A stretch of 64,000 bases of DNA from Akanthomyces muscarius (Eukaryota; Ascomycota; Sordariomycetes; Hypocreales; Cordycipitaceae), in assembly GCF_028009165.1 (NCBI RefSeq), contig NC_079246.1, positions 124,001 through 188,000 on the forward strand. Direction: 5' to 3'. Within the stretch, counting starts at the first letter, position 1; each line of letters begins with the position of its first letter. The notes below the pieces were generated by a model. It worked only from the letters and a program-made list of their open reading frames with translations. It was not told the DNA's origin and searched no databases. The position numbers and the translations under genes are program-made. Of this stretch, positions 44,309 to 55,494 are shown one piece after another.

Positions 44309-45189
44309 GATGCTCACTGACTTGCAGATGAGCAAGGGCGTGAGGGAGGTGATACTAGCTACGCCAATTCTCAAGGTTGCGCATTACTTGAAGAACGTCA
44401 AGTCTCAGCAAATAGAACACGAAACAGAAATACGGATAATAATAGAGTTTTTCTTGGCTTTTGTAGCAATCTCTGACTACGGCTTGGTAGGCCAGCCAGC
44501 CGACGGCATTAATAAAATTCCTGCAATCTGGTTCATCTCTTGGCAAACTGTTTTATTTTTTATGCAAAAATCTCCTATTTATGCTCTATAATAAACCGAG
44601 AAACTGCATATCTTTCCCTTTCTGTTGTACTGAACTGGTTGCAGCAACACTAATGTTTCACGGTGCTGTTTCGAATCTAGCCTCCGTCGAGAAGTTGGCG
44701 CAACACGGCGGGCAGTGCTTACGGTCCGAAAACAGCCAAATTAAGTAACGAGTTAATGCAAAGAAAACACTTCCAACGCCCGATCATAAATTGGCCCTCT
44801 GATGGATCTTTTGAGCCGTCTCGATTTTTGCAAACTATAACGGCCGTGGCTTATAAGTTGCCCTGAGCCCGCGAGCGCACTAGCTTGGCCCCTCCCTTAC
44901 GCCTCCCCCGTGAGCCTCGACACCCCTCTACTCGCACCTGTGGACGACATCTAAACGTTAGACGTCGCCAAACGAGCGAGCCATCACCTCCTCTCGGCGG
45001 CGCTTTCATTCGCCTGGCCTTTTTCATCCCCCCCCCCCCACGGCCAAGCAGGCGGTATCATCTACCCGATCGCACGAGCCTGGCTCTGGGTTACACACCG
45101 CCGTTAAACTGCCCCGCCAGGAGCCAGCCAGACCCGAACAACGAGGCGACGTCGCGCCAACGAAACGCCTCATCCCTCCTCTTCCCGCG
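44309..45189. other. Intergenic region, promoter of next gene
   Basis: About 0.9 kb. From 44880 it becomes C-rich, with a run of about ten C at 45031, typical of a fungal 5' leader. Composition returns to GC-rich here, marking the right end of the AT-rich block. No gene. Confidence 0.45.
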
Positions 45190-46520
45190 ATGCAGAACCC
45201 GTTCGGTGCCGGCCCGACGCCGGGGGCGACGACATCGTACTTCAACCACGGCAACGATTCGACATCGCCCTCGCGGCCCACGACGCGCGATGGCGGCTCC
45301 TCGGCCGTTTCGTCTGCGCTCGGCCTCTTGAGCCAGAGCCTGTCCAAGGAGCGCAAGGCGTCCTTTTCGCGCAAGGCCTCGCTTTCGGGCGCGCGGCGCC
45401 GTAGCAGCGTCTCCACGGCGGGCGGCGGCAGCGCGGCAGATGCCGTCATGACGGACGACTCGGCGCCGCCTGCGCTGCCCGACTATGCTCTCGCGGCGGC
45501 GGTCAAGATTGCGCCGCGCGACCCAGTGCGCAGTCCCATCAGCCCCGACAGCGCGCCCTTTTCCGCCGTCAGCCGCTCGGCGTCGAGCACGGCATTCATG
45601 ATGCCGCCCCAGACGCCCTCGACAGCAACGGGCATCAGTCCGACGCAGTGGAGGCAGAGCGAGGTGGCCATGATGCACCAGCAGATTATTGAGGCGGCGC
45701 AGAAGCGGATATCGACGCTGAACTACCTCCGCAAGGCGTAAGATTGCCATCCGAACGCGAGATTGCGGTTCCTAGCTAGCTAACAATGCACAGTCACGAA
45801 GGCCGGGTGTACTGGTTCAACACATATTTGTTTGAAAAGTCCGACCTCAGCCGCATGCCCGCGTACGACCCGCGCAAGCTCGCCCGCAAAGCCACCAACA
45901 TCCTCCTCCTCGGCGTGTCTATCCCCACCATCAACGACCTCTACTCGTCGACGCCTGTCGAGTTCCTGCGCTGCCTCAACAGCCTCTTCTCCGAGTTCGA
46001 CTCCTTCCAGCAGCTGCACGGCGACTCGTCCTCGTCGCTGTCCCGCGCCCGACTGCCTAACATGTTTCGTCGGCCGGGGGGCAAGTCGCGACGGTCGACG
46101 TCGACGGCCGACATGTCGTTCACTGAGGACCATAGCGGCCCTGGCGGCGGTCTACCCGCTACAGGCACAGGCGGCAGCGGACCCTCCGTCATGAACTTTG
46201 CCGCGTCAGAGTCGGACCTCCTCCCCGGCGAAGAGTACACCTATCTACTGACGCCGTCGCTGCCGTTTGACCCAGACTTTTTCGAGACGTTTGCTACGCT
46301 GTGCGATGTGCTCATCGACTCGTACAACCGGTTCCTGGCGCTTATGCCCACGCCGCGAGAGTGCTCCGCGCCCGTGGCCGAGCTGTTTGCCAAGGCCGAT
46401 GCCAAAGTGCGGAAGCTGATTGTGCAAAACATTGTCAAAGACTTTGAAGAGCACAGCAAGGCGCACATCAAGGCCGAGATGGCCAACATTGGCAAGGTCG
46501 TCTTGGGCGGGCTCATGTAA
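45190..46520 (+). CDS. Conserved fungal protein of unknown function
   Basis: Exons 45190-45737 and 45794-46520, intron 56 nt, 424 residues. The first ~130 residues are Ser/Ala/Pro-rich and probably disordered, with basic Ser patches (KERKASFSRKASLSGARRRS) that look like kinase sites. After ISTLNYLRKA the protein becomes folded: AHEGRVYWFNTYLFEKSDL is formed exactly over the intron, and two helical blocks follow (LARKATNILLLGVSIPTINDL and the C-terminal ~100 residues), separated by a Ser/Gly-rich insert. I recognise the general pattern of a conserved fungal hypothetical protein but not a characterised family. No membrane segments. Confidence 0.78.
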
Positions 46521-46815
46521 CGACACAATGCTGGAAATCCACAAAAGCATCAACATTGAAGGGAGTTTAAATTTGGGCTTGGCGCATTTATCATTATTAT
46601 TGGGTTTGCTGTTGGAATACTGGGAAATTGGGTTATGGACTGGTGTAGCTTTGTTAGACTTTGGGATGAAGCGCCTGACACGGGCAACTGGATGATCCAT
46701 GTGTCTGGGGTTTGCAATTGTTCATTTAGCTGGAACTGTTATTTTCCGTGTACAATTCGACTATTTACACATAGATGTACATTTATACATGGCGTCTTGT
46801 CAGAAAGACTCAGTT

Positions 46816-48165
46816 TCACTTCTTGCCACCATTCGCAGCAGCCTTGGCCTTGGCCTCTTCTTCCGCCACCAGCATCTCAATCTCCTTGCCCACGAGCCAC
46901 TCCCTGCCCGCATCCATGACTCTGTCGAGCACGTCGCCGCCCTCGAGCACACCCGGCAGGTTGTGCACGTCGAGCGCGGCGCGGTGATCCGTGCAGCGGT
47001 CCTGGTTGTAGTTGTAGGTGCGGATCTTGTCGCCGCGCGTAATCTGCGTCGTCGAGAGCACGCTGTTGCGCAGCCGCGCCGCCTCTTCTTCGCGCTGCTC
47101 GGCACGCTGCGCCGCGATGCGCGAACGCATCAGCTTCCACGCCTCGTCGCGGTTGCGGTGCTGCGAGCGGTGGTCCTGCATCGACACCGTCGTGCCGGTA
47201 GGCAGATGCGTCATGCGAATCGCCGACTCCGTCTTATTGACATGCTGTCCGCCCGCGCCGCGCGCGCGCATCGTCTCAATCTTTAACTCTTGGGGATCAA
47301 TGTAAAACTCGCTCTCGGGGTTATCCACGTCCATCTCGTCAGCTGACGCTTCGGCAAACGACGGGAGCACCCAGACGGCAACGGCGCTCGTGTGCACACG
47401 ACCCTTGCTCTCGGTGCTGGGGATACGCTGCACACGGTGCATACCTGCCTCGGCGCGAAAGATGTCGTACGCGCCGGCGTCTTCAATTTCCAAAATGGCC
47501 TCCTGCAGCGGCAGCTCGCCCTCGGCCGACGACTGATCGCCCGCGCCCTCGGCCAGGTCGTACTTGATGACCTTGCTGCGGAAGCCCTTGCGCGCGCAGA
47601 GGCCCTTGTACATCTTGAAAACGGTATCGGCAAAGTAGCGGCCCTCGAGGCCGCCTGGGCCGGGACGGATTTCCAGCATGCAGGGCAGGTCGGCAAAAGG
47701 ATGGCGCGGTGTCAGGCTCGCCGACAAGCTGCGCCCGAGGCTTTGTAGCTTGGCCACTTCTGTGTCGAGTTCGTCGCGTGCAATCGCGGCCAGGTCGGCG
47801 TCTTGGCCGGGTTCTTGGGCCATGGTTTTCAGCTCGGCAATGGCGTTGTTTGCGGCCTCCCATTCCTCCAGCGCTGTAGCGACGCGCCGCAGTTCGCCTG
47901 CTCGTTTCGCCTTGGCAGCATCAAAAGAGTCGTTCAAGGTCTTTTGTAGCTCATTGTGTTCGGCCGTGAGAGATTTCGCTCGCAGAATAAGACTCGGCGC
48001 AAGTGTTGATTCTAGGGAGCAGGAGTTAGCTTGGGCAGATTGGGCGCCGCAGTGTCGAAAGGGCTCACCGGTAGAGGCAAACCGCACCAATTGGGGCTTT
48101 AAAGATTGGGCGCGATTCAGTAAGGCCCGCGTGCAGCTGCGACATATCCATGGCGCAAGCGTCAT
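46816..48165 (-). CDS. mrf1: Mitochondrial peptide chain release factor 1
   Basis: Class-I release factor that ends translation on mitochondrial ribosomes at UAA/UAG codons. The GGQ peptidyl-tRNA hydrolysis motif is in RGAGGQHVNKTESAIRM at about residues 286-288. The first ~32 residues are Arg/Ser/Leu-rich without acids, a mitochondrial presequence. Exons (minus): 48165-48069 and 48011-46816; the 57-nt segment 48012-48068 has GTGAGC, CTAAC and CCCTAG, so it is very likely an intron although it is in frame and stop-free. Spliced length is 430 residues, unspliced 449. The C-terminus is a Lys/Ala/Glu helix as in other family members. Confidence 0.92.
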   Translation of the reverse strand: MTLAPWICRSCTRALLNRAQSLKPQLVRFASTGEPFRHCGAQSAQANSCSLESTLAPSLILRAKSLTAEHNELQKTLNDSFDAAKAKRAGELRRVATALEEWEAANNAIAELKTMAQEPGQDADLAAIARDELDTEVAKLQSLGRSLSASLTPRHPFADLPCMLEIRPGPGGLEGRYFADTVFKMYKGLCARKGFRSKVIKYDLAEGAGDQSSAEGELPLQEAILEIEDAGAYDIFRAEAGMHRVQRIPSTESKGRVHTSAVAVWVLPSFAEASADEMDVDNPESEFYIDPQELKIETMRARGAGGQHVNKTESAIRMTHLPTGTTVSMQDHRSQHRNRDEAWKLMRSRIAAQRAEQREEEAARLRNSVLSTTQITRGDKIRTYNYNQDRCTDHRAALDVHNLPGVLEGGDVLDRVMDAGREWLVGKEIEMLVAEEEAKAKAAANGGKK

Positions 48166-49360
48166 GCTGGGCTGCAGTTGGGAAGTAGATGTTCATTCCA
48201 AAGTCAGGAGCTCCAAAAAGTTTTTGGGACACGACGTCAGGGTCCACTGGAGCTACTGGGCCAAGCAGCCAAGCAGCCAGCATGATTAGACATAACGATG
48301 GAGATTTTCGTATAATGCTCGATCTAGTATGAAAAATCTCCATTCTTCGAGAGTACCGACAAGATTGCATTTGTAGTTATTGAGTGGCTCATCATATTCC
48401 GGGCGGCTGTGCTTCTCGTGCACTAGGCTGCTAACGTACAACGATGAGAGATGTACGTTGGGTGGTATTAGAGCCGTGCTGTGGTTAAAATCTAAGTATT
48501 TCCCATTTTAACTTGCTAAAATACATTACCTAGTTTTGCGTCCCTAGCTTAACAGTTGTATTGCTTATTAGCCACGTACTCGGGCAGTTTCAGTCCGCGT
48601 TGTGCAATATAGAAAGCACGCCGCCAGCCGGGAGACTGCCCAGACAGATCGTTACAATGTGCTGCTAGCGTGCCAGGGCACCACAAGACTGCCTTACAAT
48701 ACCTCAAGCTCGTGGTCCTTTTTCTAAGGTAAGATGAGGACTGGTTGCTTTTGTTTTCTGGATGGAAGTATCAGAACTGGCTTCCTTCCTATGTCGGGGC
48801 ACTCGACTCCATCGAAGACTCGTCGTCAGCTGATTGCCTAAAATGTTTTCGCGCGGCGTACTATGGGAAAGAGAACAGAATATCGTCATTCTTAGCTATT
48901 GATAAGCTCTCGGGAAGCGACTGGGGTGTCGCATTTGGCTGGGACATTATCGACTTCATCAGTAATGGCGAGGTTAAGAAAGGAGAGTCTTTTAATGTGT
49001 CAATTACTCCGACAGACATAGACAGCTGCGGTATGGGCCCAACTCTGTTTGAAGAATATAAGCATACGGAGCTGTGACGAAAGAAAGAATGTTTACGAGT
49101 TTCAGCAAATATCGAAAACAGACAGCAAACCGCACAATACAGTCAAAGTTGCTCCGTCGTGGTGCACAAAGTTTCCCACCCCACAGACGCTGTGCACACG
49201 TTTTGACGAATATGACCCTGCAAAGATGTAATTTGGTATACTAATTAACTAGGAGTTTCGTTGTGTATTTTTATCTCTTCGGCTGTGACTTGAGACTGAG
49301 CATGATGTTGCCATTATGCTATGGCAATCATCGGGGCCGCTGCTCAGCCCAACTTGAAAC
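48166..49360. other. Intergenic region with one orphan open frame
   Basis: Upstream region of mrf1 and downstream region of the MFS gene. A 111-codon open stretch at 48745-49077 on the plus strand has protein-like composition but no ATG near its start, so it may be an internal exon or a gene remnant. Nothing else supported. Confidence 0.4.
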
Positions 49361-50702
49361 TTAAGTTGCCTCCTTCTTACTGCAAAATTTAGCAGCAGCC
49401 AATATTATACTGCCAACTACCAAACATGCACCTCCCCAGAGCTGCGCACCCAAGTAGCTTCCACCGCGCACGTCAATCAGCTTTCCAGCCAGCGGCGGCC
49501 CGGTCAAAGCTGCTATACTCACGACACTGAAGATCATGCCTATCCTCGTTCCGCTTTTGCTGAGATCCTTGGTGAGACCAGCCAGCGTCGCTGGAAACAG
49601 TCCTTGAATTCCAGCGCCAAAGTAACCCAGGAATATGATCCAGATGTACTCATCGATGATGGTCTTGACGCCGACCCACGCGAAGACGCATACAGCCATC
49701 GCTAATACAGTGGGCAGGAACACGTTGACAGCGCCAAAGTAACGGTCGCTGAGGTATGCTGGAACCATTCGTCCCGGGATACCAACCGCATTGATAACGA
49801 TGAGCATGTTGAAAGAGTCATCTTGCGAACCATTCAGGACATTGACGGCGTAAGCGCGAGCCTAATGCTAGTTAGTGCCGCGCGCATGCGGTGCCGGCGA
49901 TCGCACTTACATAAAAGTATACAAAGTAAGTTGCCCAGAGTGTGATGAACATGCTAATCGCAAAAAGTACATATGTAACTTCTTGGAAAGCCGTCGTGTC
50001 GATGAAAGCTCCCGCTTTGCGCGGCGCCAGCCGAGTCCGAACGCACACCAGCACAATAGCATATACAGCCAAAACCACAAACCCCATGATGCGCATCGTC
50101 CACCCAAAGCCGATGCTGTGCAGAAGATTTCTCGCAATGAGCGGAAACACGATTCCACCCGTCGCGCCACCGCAGGCGCTCGCCGAAATGGCCAGGGTGC
50201 GTCTCTTGGCAAAGTACGTCGACGTGTTGGCCACCATCGGGGCAAAGATGGTGCCGCAGCCGAGCCCCGTGCAGAGGCCTTGCGACAGGAAGAGCTGCCA
50301 GTACGTCGTCGCTACGCTCGCCGTGAAGATGCCGACGAGCTGCAGGAGCGCGCCGACGACGAGCATCGGCTTGAAGTAGCCGGCGTCAAAGAGGCGCCCG
50401 GAGAAGGCGCCGACGAGGAGGACGAGGCATATCTGTACGCTGCCGATCCAGGACACGGCAGACGGGTCCAGCGAGAGCTGGTCCTGGTAATATGGTTGAA
50501 ATATGCCAAAGCTGATGATGTAGCCCCAGGTGTTGAAGACGATGAGGTGACCGGCAAGCACTTGCAGCCAAGCGGTCAGTCCGCCGTCCGGTGGCGGCGC
50601 CGAGATGACGGGTGTTGTGCTGGCTGGCGTCTGTGTTTCTGTATTGCGCTCTTTGGTGTGCATTGTGGCGTCCTCACGACGACTTTGTGGATCCACTGCC
50701 AT
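49361..50702 (-). CDS. MFS transporter, monocarboxylate-porter (MCT) family
   Basis: Plasma-membrane carrier likely for monocarboxylates or small organic acids. Exons (minus): 50702-49911 and 49861-49361; 49-nt intron in phase; 430 residues, normal for fungal MCT-like proteins. The cytosolic N-terminus ends with PPDGGLTAWLQVLAGH, the MCT family signature at TM1. About twelve hydrophobic segments are visible, including GLGCGTIFAPMVA (TM4-5) and IDEYIWIIFLGYFGAGIQGLF in the second half. The final residues are basic (KFCSKKEAT). The substrate cannot be set from sequence. Confidence 0.9.
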
Positions 50703-51705
50703 TTCCAGCCTTTTTTTACGTCTTCATTTATTTCGGCAGTCGTTGGTCGGGCAGCCTTTGGTCGCGGGGGCCATTCGTTATTTTTGAGCCAGAGGTTTAT
50801 GAAGACGGTCAGGGATAAGTGTAAAATAGATGAATTGGCCAAGATGCCAAGACGCCGGATCGACTCACAATGACTACATATAAAGGGCGTGGAGAATCAA
50901 CACATTCGCCGAGTGCGGCAGAGCGCCTTCGGGGTTCCGGCTCCGCTGCGTCTCGTCATCGGGTAGAGCGGGTACGGCCCCGTCTCGGATGGGCGTGCGA
51001 GCGCTGATCGTCGCTTTGCGAGATCGATTTGCAAGGCGATGAATGTGCACATGTCTGAAATCGAGTTTAGCTTGGAATCTGAGAGCTGTCGCGTCTTCCA
51101 AGTAGCTACGCAGGTTGCATTCGAAGTGGCATTGGGCCCGTCCGTGCGCAACGCTGAGCATGGGTCCATACCGGTTTCCGGCCCAAATACAAATGCCATG
51201 CAAAAGAGACTACTGAGTATGTTCTTGTGTTCCGTACCGTTGCATTTTATGCGCAAGTCTTCGGCCTTCCACCTCCAGGGTGCTCGGTCATCGAACAGGT
51301 TATGACATGCACGATGGGATCGTACCGGATTTTGCTGCCGTCTCGAGACGGAAGAACGAAAAAAAAAAAAAAACTTCAGCTATCAAGTATGCAAGAGAGT
51401 ATAAATTGGTACATGACGATCCTTTATGGCTACTATGTGCGCCGAATGTGGCCCCAATGGCTGTCTGCCCCGCGATATGAAGCTGTGTGAAGACATTGGC
51501 GGCAGTTGGGCACCACTAGGCTTACTATCCTATATACTGGGAGTTCACGAATTATCAATATTTGTGCCCGAATTATCCACACTCGAATTGCATCGACATT
51601 TTCTCCATTTTCTTTTCTTTCCCCGGCTCTATTTAGCAGCTCGGTTGCAGCATCATGGATGCGATGCATCGGCCCCTGAACAAATTCTCCTGATGGAACT
51701 GTGAT
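50703..51705. other. Intergenic region
   Basis: 1 kb between the MFS start and the 3' end of the RING-H2 gene. An A-run near 51359-51373 and only short random frames; no gene. Confidence 0.45.
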
Positions 51706-52395
51706 CTATTTTCTAGTCTTGCGTATCTTTGTTTTACATAATGGGCAACTGAAATGTCCGCCTGAGTACCATTTATCGATGCATGCAGAGTGAAAGAAGT
51801 GTCTGCAGGGCAGGCATCGTACGAAATCGCTTCTCTGGACGATGTCTAGGCAAATGACACTGAGATTGTTTAGTATGCGAAATACTGTGATAGATATTTG
51901 AGTCGGCTCTAGCCTGGAAAATAGCAGCTGTTAATTACATGTCAAGCATTTCACTTCCCAAAATAAGCGTACCATATTGTATGCTCGTCAAATGCACTTG
52001 GAATAGCAGGCAGTACTTGGTGTTTAGTCAAAACGTCTGTGAGCTTGAGACTTGGAGCTGCGCCTTCCAGTATCTTGAGTGCATCTTTATTATTGGTGAA
52101 TATACCAGGTTCTAGATCGCTTGGTGCGCTAGTCCGCTCGGACGAGTAAAGGTAACTATTAAAATGTAAGTTTTTGCTGGAAAACAATGGGTGATCATGG
52201 CCTTTGGGGTGCTTACTTTGATAGCAGAAAAGCCAGTGCGAAAATGATACCAAGTGTACTAAATGTAATGATGAGACCTCTGGGTCCATCCCTCGTTGAT
52301 GTAGTGGTGTCGGTTGCGTTTGTACCTGGCATGTTCAACAGGTCTAAGCCACTAGCAACCTGGGTCACAACTATGTGCGTGAGTGCAATGGACAT
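51706..52395 (-). CDS. Small membrane-anchored RING-H2 E3 ubiquitin ligase
   Basis: Predicted E3 ligase anchored in an internal membrane. Exons (minus): 52395-52217, 52155-51973, 51859-51706; introns 61 and 113 nt; 171 residues. A Thr/Asn-rich lumenal N-terminus is followed by one membrane segment at about residues 40-59 (GLIITFSTLGIIFALAFLLS). The RING-H2 domain is at 121-162 with Cys121, Cys124, Cys139, His141, His144, Cys147, Cys159 and Cys162. Cys121 is created only by joining TG at 51973 to T at 51859; a nearer acceptor gives an open frame but loses this Cys. The protein ends with KTKIRKTRK. No single exon is long enough to be noticed easily. Confidence 0.75.
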
Positions 52396-53854
52396 GTATG
52401 CTTTTAAAGGCGATCATTAATTTGCGGTCAGCTGGAGTATAATTCTCTAACGAGGACGAGGGCATGCTAGAGACCGATGGAAGATTTTCTGACGAGAAAT
52501 AATGTAATTCGAAGTTCAAGTCCTTAATCTTCACTATATGGAATAGCCTAGAAATGATAGTGTGCCCATTTCTCTGGTACAAGCCTCACGCCACAAACGC
52601 ACCACCACGCGGCCGCACCACCACAATCAAAGCAGCTCGCAGTCACGCCCGTGCTGAATGAGAATTTCGCGGCGGTCGTTCTACATTATCAATTGTGTGT
52701 CTTTGCTAGTGGCCGATGAGAGTGCAAATCGCGGCGAGAATTGTAAATCAGGTTCTCTACGGCAGAGTTGACCCAGCACAAAGGAGAAAATGGTATGCTC
52801 AGCAGCACTGGAGGCAAATTTGCTTTGACTAGAATGCCAAAAAAAAACAGTAGGATAGTGGTCATTTCGCAAGAAAGCGTGGCTTAGTATCAGAGTTTTG
52901 GCGTAGAATCCCAAGTAACTACAAAGCGCAAGCGCCGTCGTCAAGAGTACGTGGCGCACGTACCTAGTGTTACCTGATAAATTGGTTTGTAGAAAACCTG
53001 TTTCAGTGGTTTGCAAACAATGGACATGCTCATGTGGTGTCTTGTCCGACCGGTCAATACAGTACCTGGAGATGTGCTAGAGATAGGATGATATTGAGCC
53101 GATTCAAGTAGGCGCAGGAAGTCGGATCAATTTCTGAAATCTCGGTACGACTCAAACCGACTTATCGCCCGGTCGTCGATTTGGCCTGTGGTATGATGTT
53201 GTGGTTGTGGTTGTGGTGCGGTGGAGTGTGGTGTCAGGTCGAGGGTGGCGTTGACCTTTATTTTGTACAATAAACTACTTCACTGGCAGCCCAAGATGGC
53301 CTATTATATTTAGTTTTCCTTTCAGGCATACAAGAAAAGACTTTGCGCTGGTCGTTGTACCCCTGGCACCTAGACACAATAGCTAAATCTCATGATAGGC
53401 GATGAAGAACATCATGTTACCATGACATGGCAGACCGTTGACGGTATCAGCGACACTGCCCGATTTCAAAGAGGAGCAATACACAGGTCGCAAGCTCTGC
53501 GCAAGCACATCCGCGGAAGTGACATGTCTCACGAACTCCGTTAAAATTTGGCTTGGTCTTGGAGGGCAGATGTCGTCTTTAAAATGTAGAAGACACCGTT
53601 ATACAAGGATTTATATTAGCATACTACGCCGGCGGGCACCAACCAGTGGACGGGCTCCTTTATTACAGGGCATGACGAGTCTCACCTCAGCCTTATCCGT
53701 CTTTTGCCGCAAATTTCACCCCGCCATCAACGCCTGGCCCTGCATCCAATCCAAGGCTAACCCATCTCTATTTCGAATAAATAAAACTTTTAAAAGGAGA
53801 TACCCAGCTCGAGCCATCGTGGTTTGTCCGCAGCTCAACCTAGCCTGTCCCAAG
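52396..53854. other. Intergenic region
   Basis: 1.46 kb without a supported gene. Holds a short (TTGTGG)3 repeat at 53199-53216. A 111-codon minus-strand frame at 52681-53016 lacks family features. Confidence 0.45.
53199..53216. repeat. (TTGTGG)3 tandem repeat
   Basis: Three perfect hexamer copies followed by related GTGG-rich sequence. Confidence 0.8.
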
Positions 53855-55494
53855 ATGCACTCTCCGCCCAGGGTGGAGGACCCTGAAGGCGCAGGCCCCC
53901 TCGAACAACAGCTGACGCTGCGGAAGAAACGATGGGCTCCAAGGGTGAGGACTGGATGCTGGACATGCCGGTAAAGACAGCCCCCAAGCACTCATTGCCA
54001 TCACATTGCTAATCGTGTAGGTCCCGGCGCGTGAAATGCGACGAGGCCAAGCCATCTTGCATGCGCTGCCAAAAGGCCAATCAGAAATGCACTGGCTATT
54101 TCGATTCCAAAAGCCGGGATTCGAGAGGCCCGCCTCGCCCGCTGAGTATTGCGCCAGCAAAAGCATCCCCCGAGGAGTTGAGGCTTAACCGCCACTTCTT
54201 CCATCACTTAACCGAAAATGTTTCGGAGGAGTTCAACTGCGAGTTCTGGCGCTATTATATTCCTCGATTCGCGCTTTCCGTACCGGCTATTTGGCACGCG
54301 ACCAACGCGGTCTCGGCTTTGACTTGGGCGGCCAACGAGGCAAGTAAAGATCCAGACGCCGATGCATGCGCGCAACTTTACAAGCAAGCTGTCATTCAGC
54401 ACTCGGCGTCAATGAACCACGTTCTGCGTCTAACAAAGAAGAACGCGGTGTCTGTGCAAGACAAAGCAGTCATCTTATTGGCCAACTTTTTTTTCTGTGC
54501 TCTCGCTGGTCACCCAGGCAACATTGAAAACTTCATGGCCATGCATAAACGAACTGTTGTACTGATTCGCCACTGGAAGCTCTGGGAGTCGATCGATTCT
54601 TCACCCGAAGTGGTGCAACTACTATTTCTTTTTATCAAGTCCGTCAGAATCTGCGAAGAGTCTCTTCTCATTACTCCTCTGGCGTCCAGCGGAGGCTGGC
54701 AGGATGCCTTGGAATCCCTCCAGAAGCGACCGTTGAGCTCTATTATAACAGCTCACATAGAGCTCGAAATGATTTGGATTAGTCTACGTGTCATACCAGA
54801 TGCGCTCCTTCTTCAATCCAGCGCAACAGCTCTCGATATAGCGGCAGCTAACATGCGGCGCGCCGTTCTACAATCAAAATTCATATTGTGGGAAGAAAGA
54901 TACAAGGCCTTGGTATTGTCGGCGCCGAATCTTCACCCTTTGGGGGCCGCAGCTCTTAGCGTGCGATATATCCTCACGCGCATCTATTTCAAGATACGAT
55001 TCAAGCCATTTGAGCGCGTGTGGGAAGAAACATGCTGGGATCCTTTCGATAAAGACTTCGATAAAGCCTGGTGCATCATTGAGGAGACTCTCAACGCTCC
55101 TGCAAGCCAGGATGTTGCCCCGGCAAGATTCCGGCCATCCCTGCGGACTTCTCTCCTGTTCATCGCTCGCTGTTGTCGGAAGAAGAAGCTCCGGCACGCA
55201 GCCGCCGCACTACTCCGATCTGAGATTTCCAATGGTCAAGCAAGCCAACCGCCAGCTACGCCTCTTCTAATCGAGAGTATCATCGCACTGGAAGAGAGCC
55301 ATTCCGAAGATTGTTGCCAAACCCCAAAATGTCGACGTGGAGAGTATGTATGCAATTGGCATCGTGTTGCCAGGGTGCATGCGACATCGCTGGCAGAGTC
55401 AAAACTACACGAATTCGAGTGCCTAACTGTGGGAAATATTATGAGCGGCAAGCCAGGGACCAAGTTTCGGCTGACAGCTGTACTTCTGGCTTGA
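53855..55494 (+). CDS. Zn2Cys6 (Gal4-type) transcription factor
   Basis: Exons 53855-53970 and 54021-55494, 50-nt intron, 529 residues. The zinc cluster is split by the intron, with Cys at residues 35, 38, 45, 52, 55 and 62 (RTGCWTCRSRRVKCDEAKPSC). Upstream in-frame sequence exists but has no similarity, so the Met at 53855 is chosen. The rest is a helical fungal-specific regulatory domain (DUF3468-like) with the characteristic start LNRHFFHHL...FNCEFWRYYIPRFAL style. Near the C-terminus there is a Cys/His-rich patch (EDCCQTPKCRRGEYVCNWH). No target gene is evident; neighbours are transporters and a GST at some distance. Confidence 0.86.

Noticed and set aside
49875..50873. 332-codon plus-strand open frame
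   Set aside because: Antisense to the MCT-type MFS gene, Arg/Glu-rich with no family features.
51227..51490. Glyoxalase-like start (VAFYAQVFGL) on the plus strand
   Set aside because: Only a few residues resemble the family; no metal ligands follow and the frame ends in low-complexity sequence.
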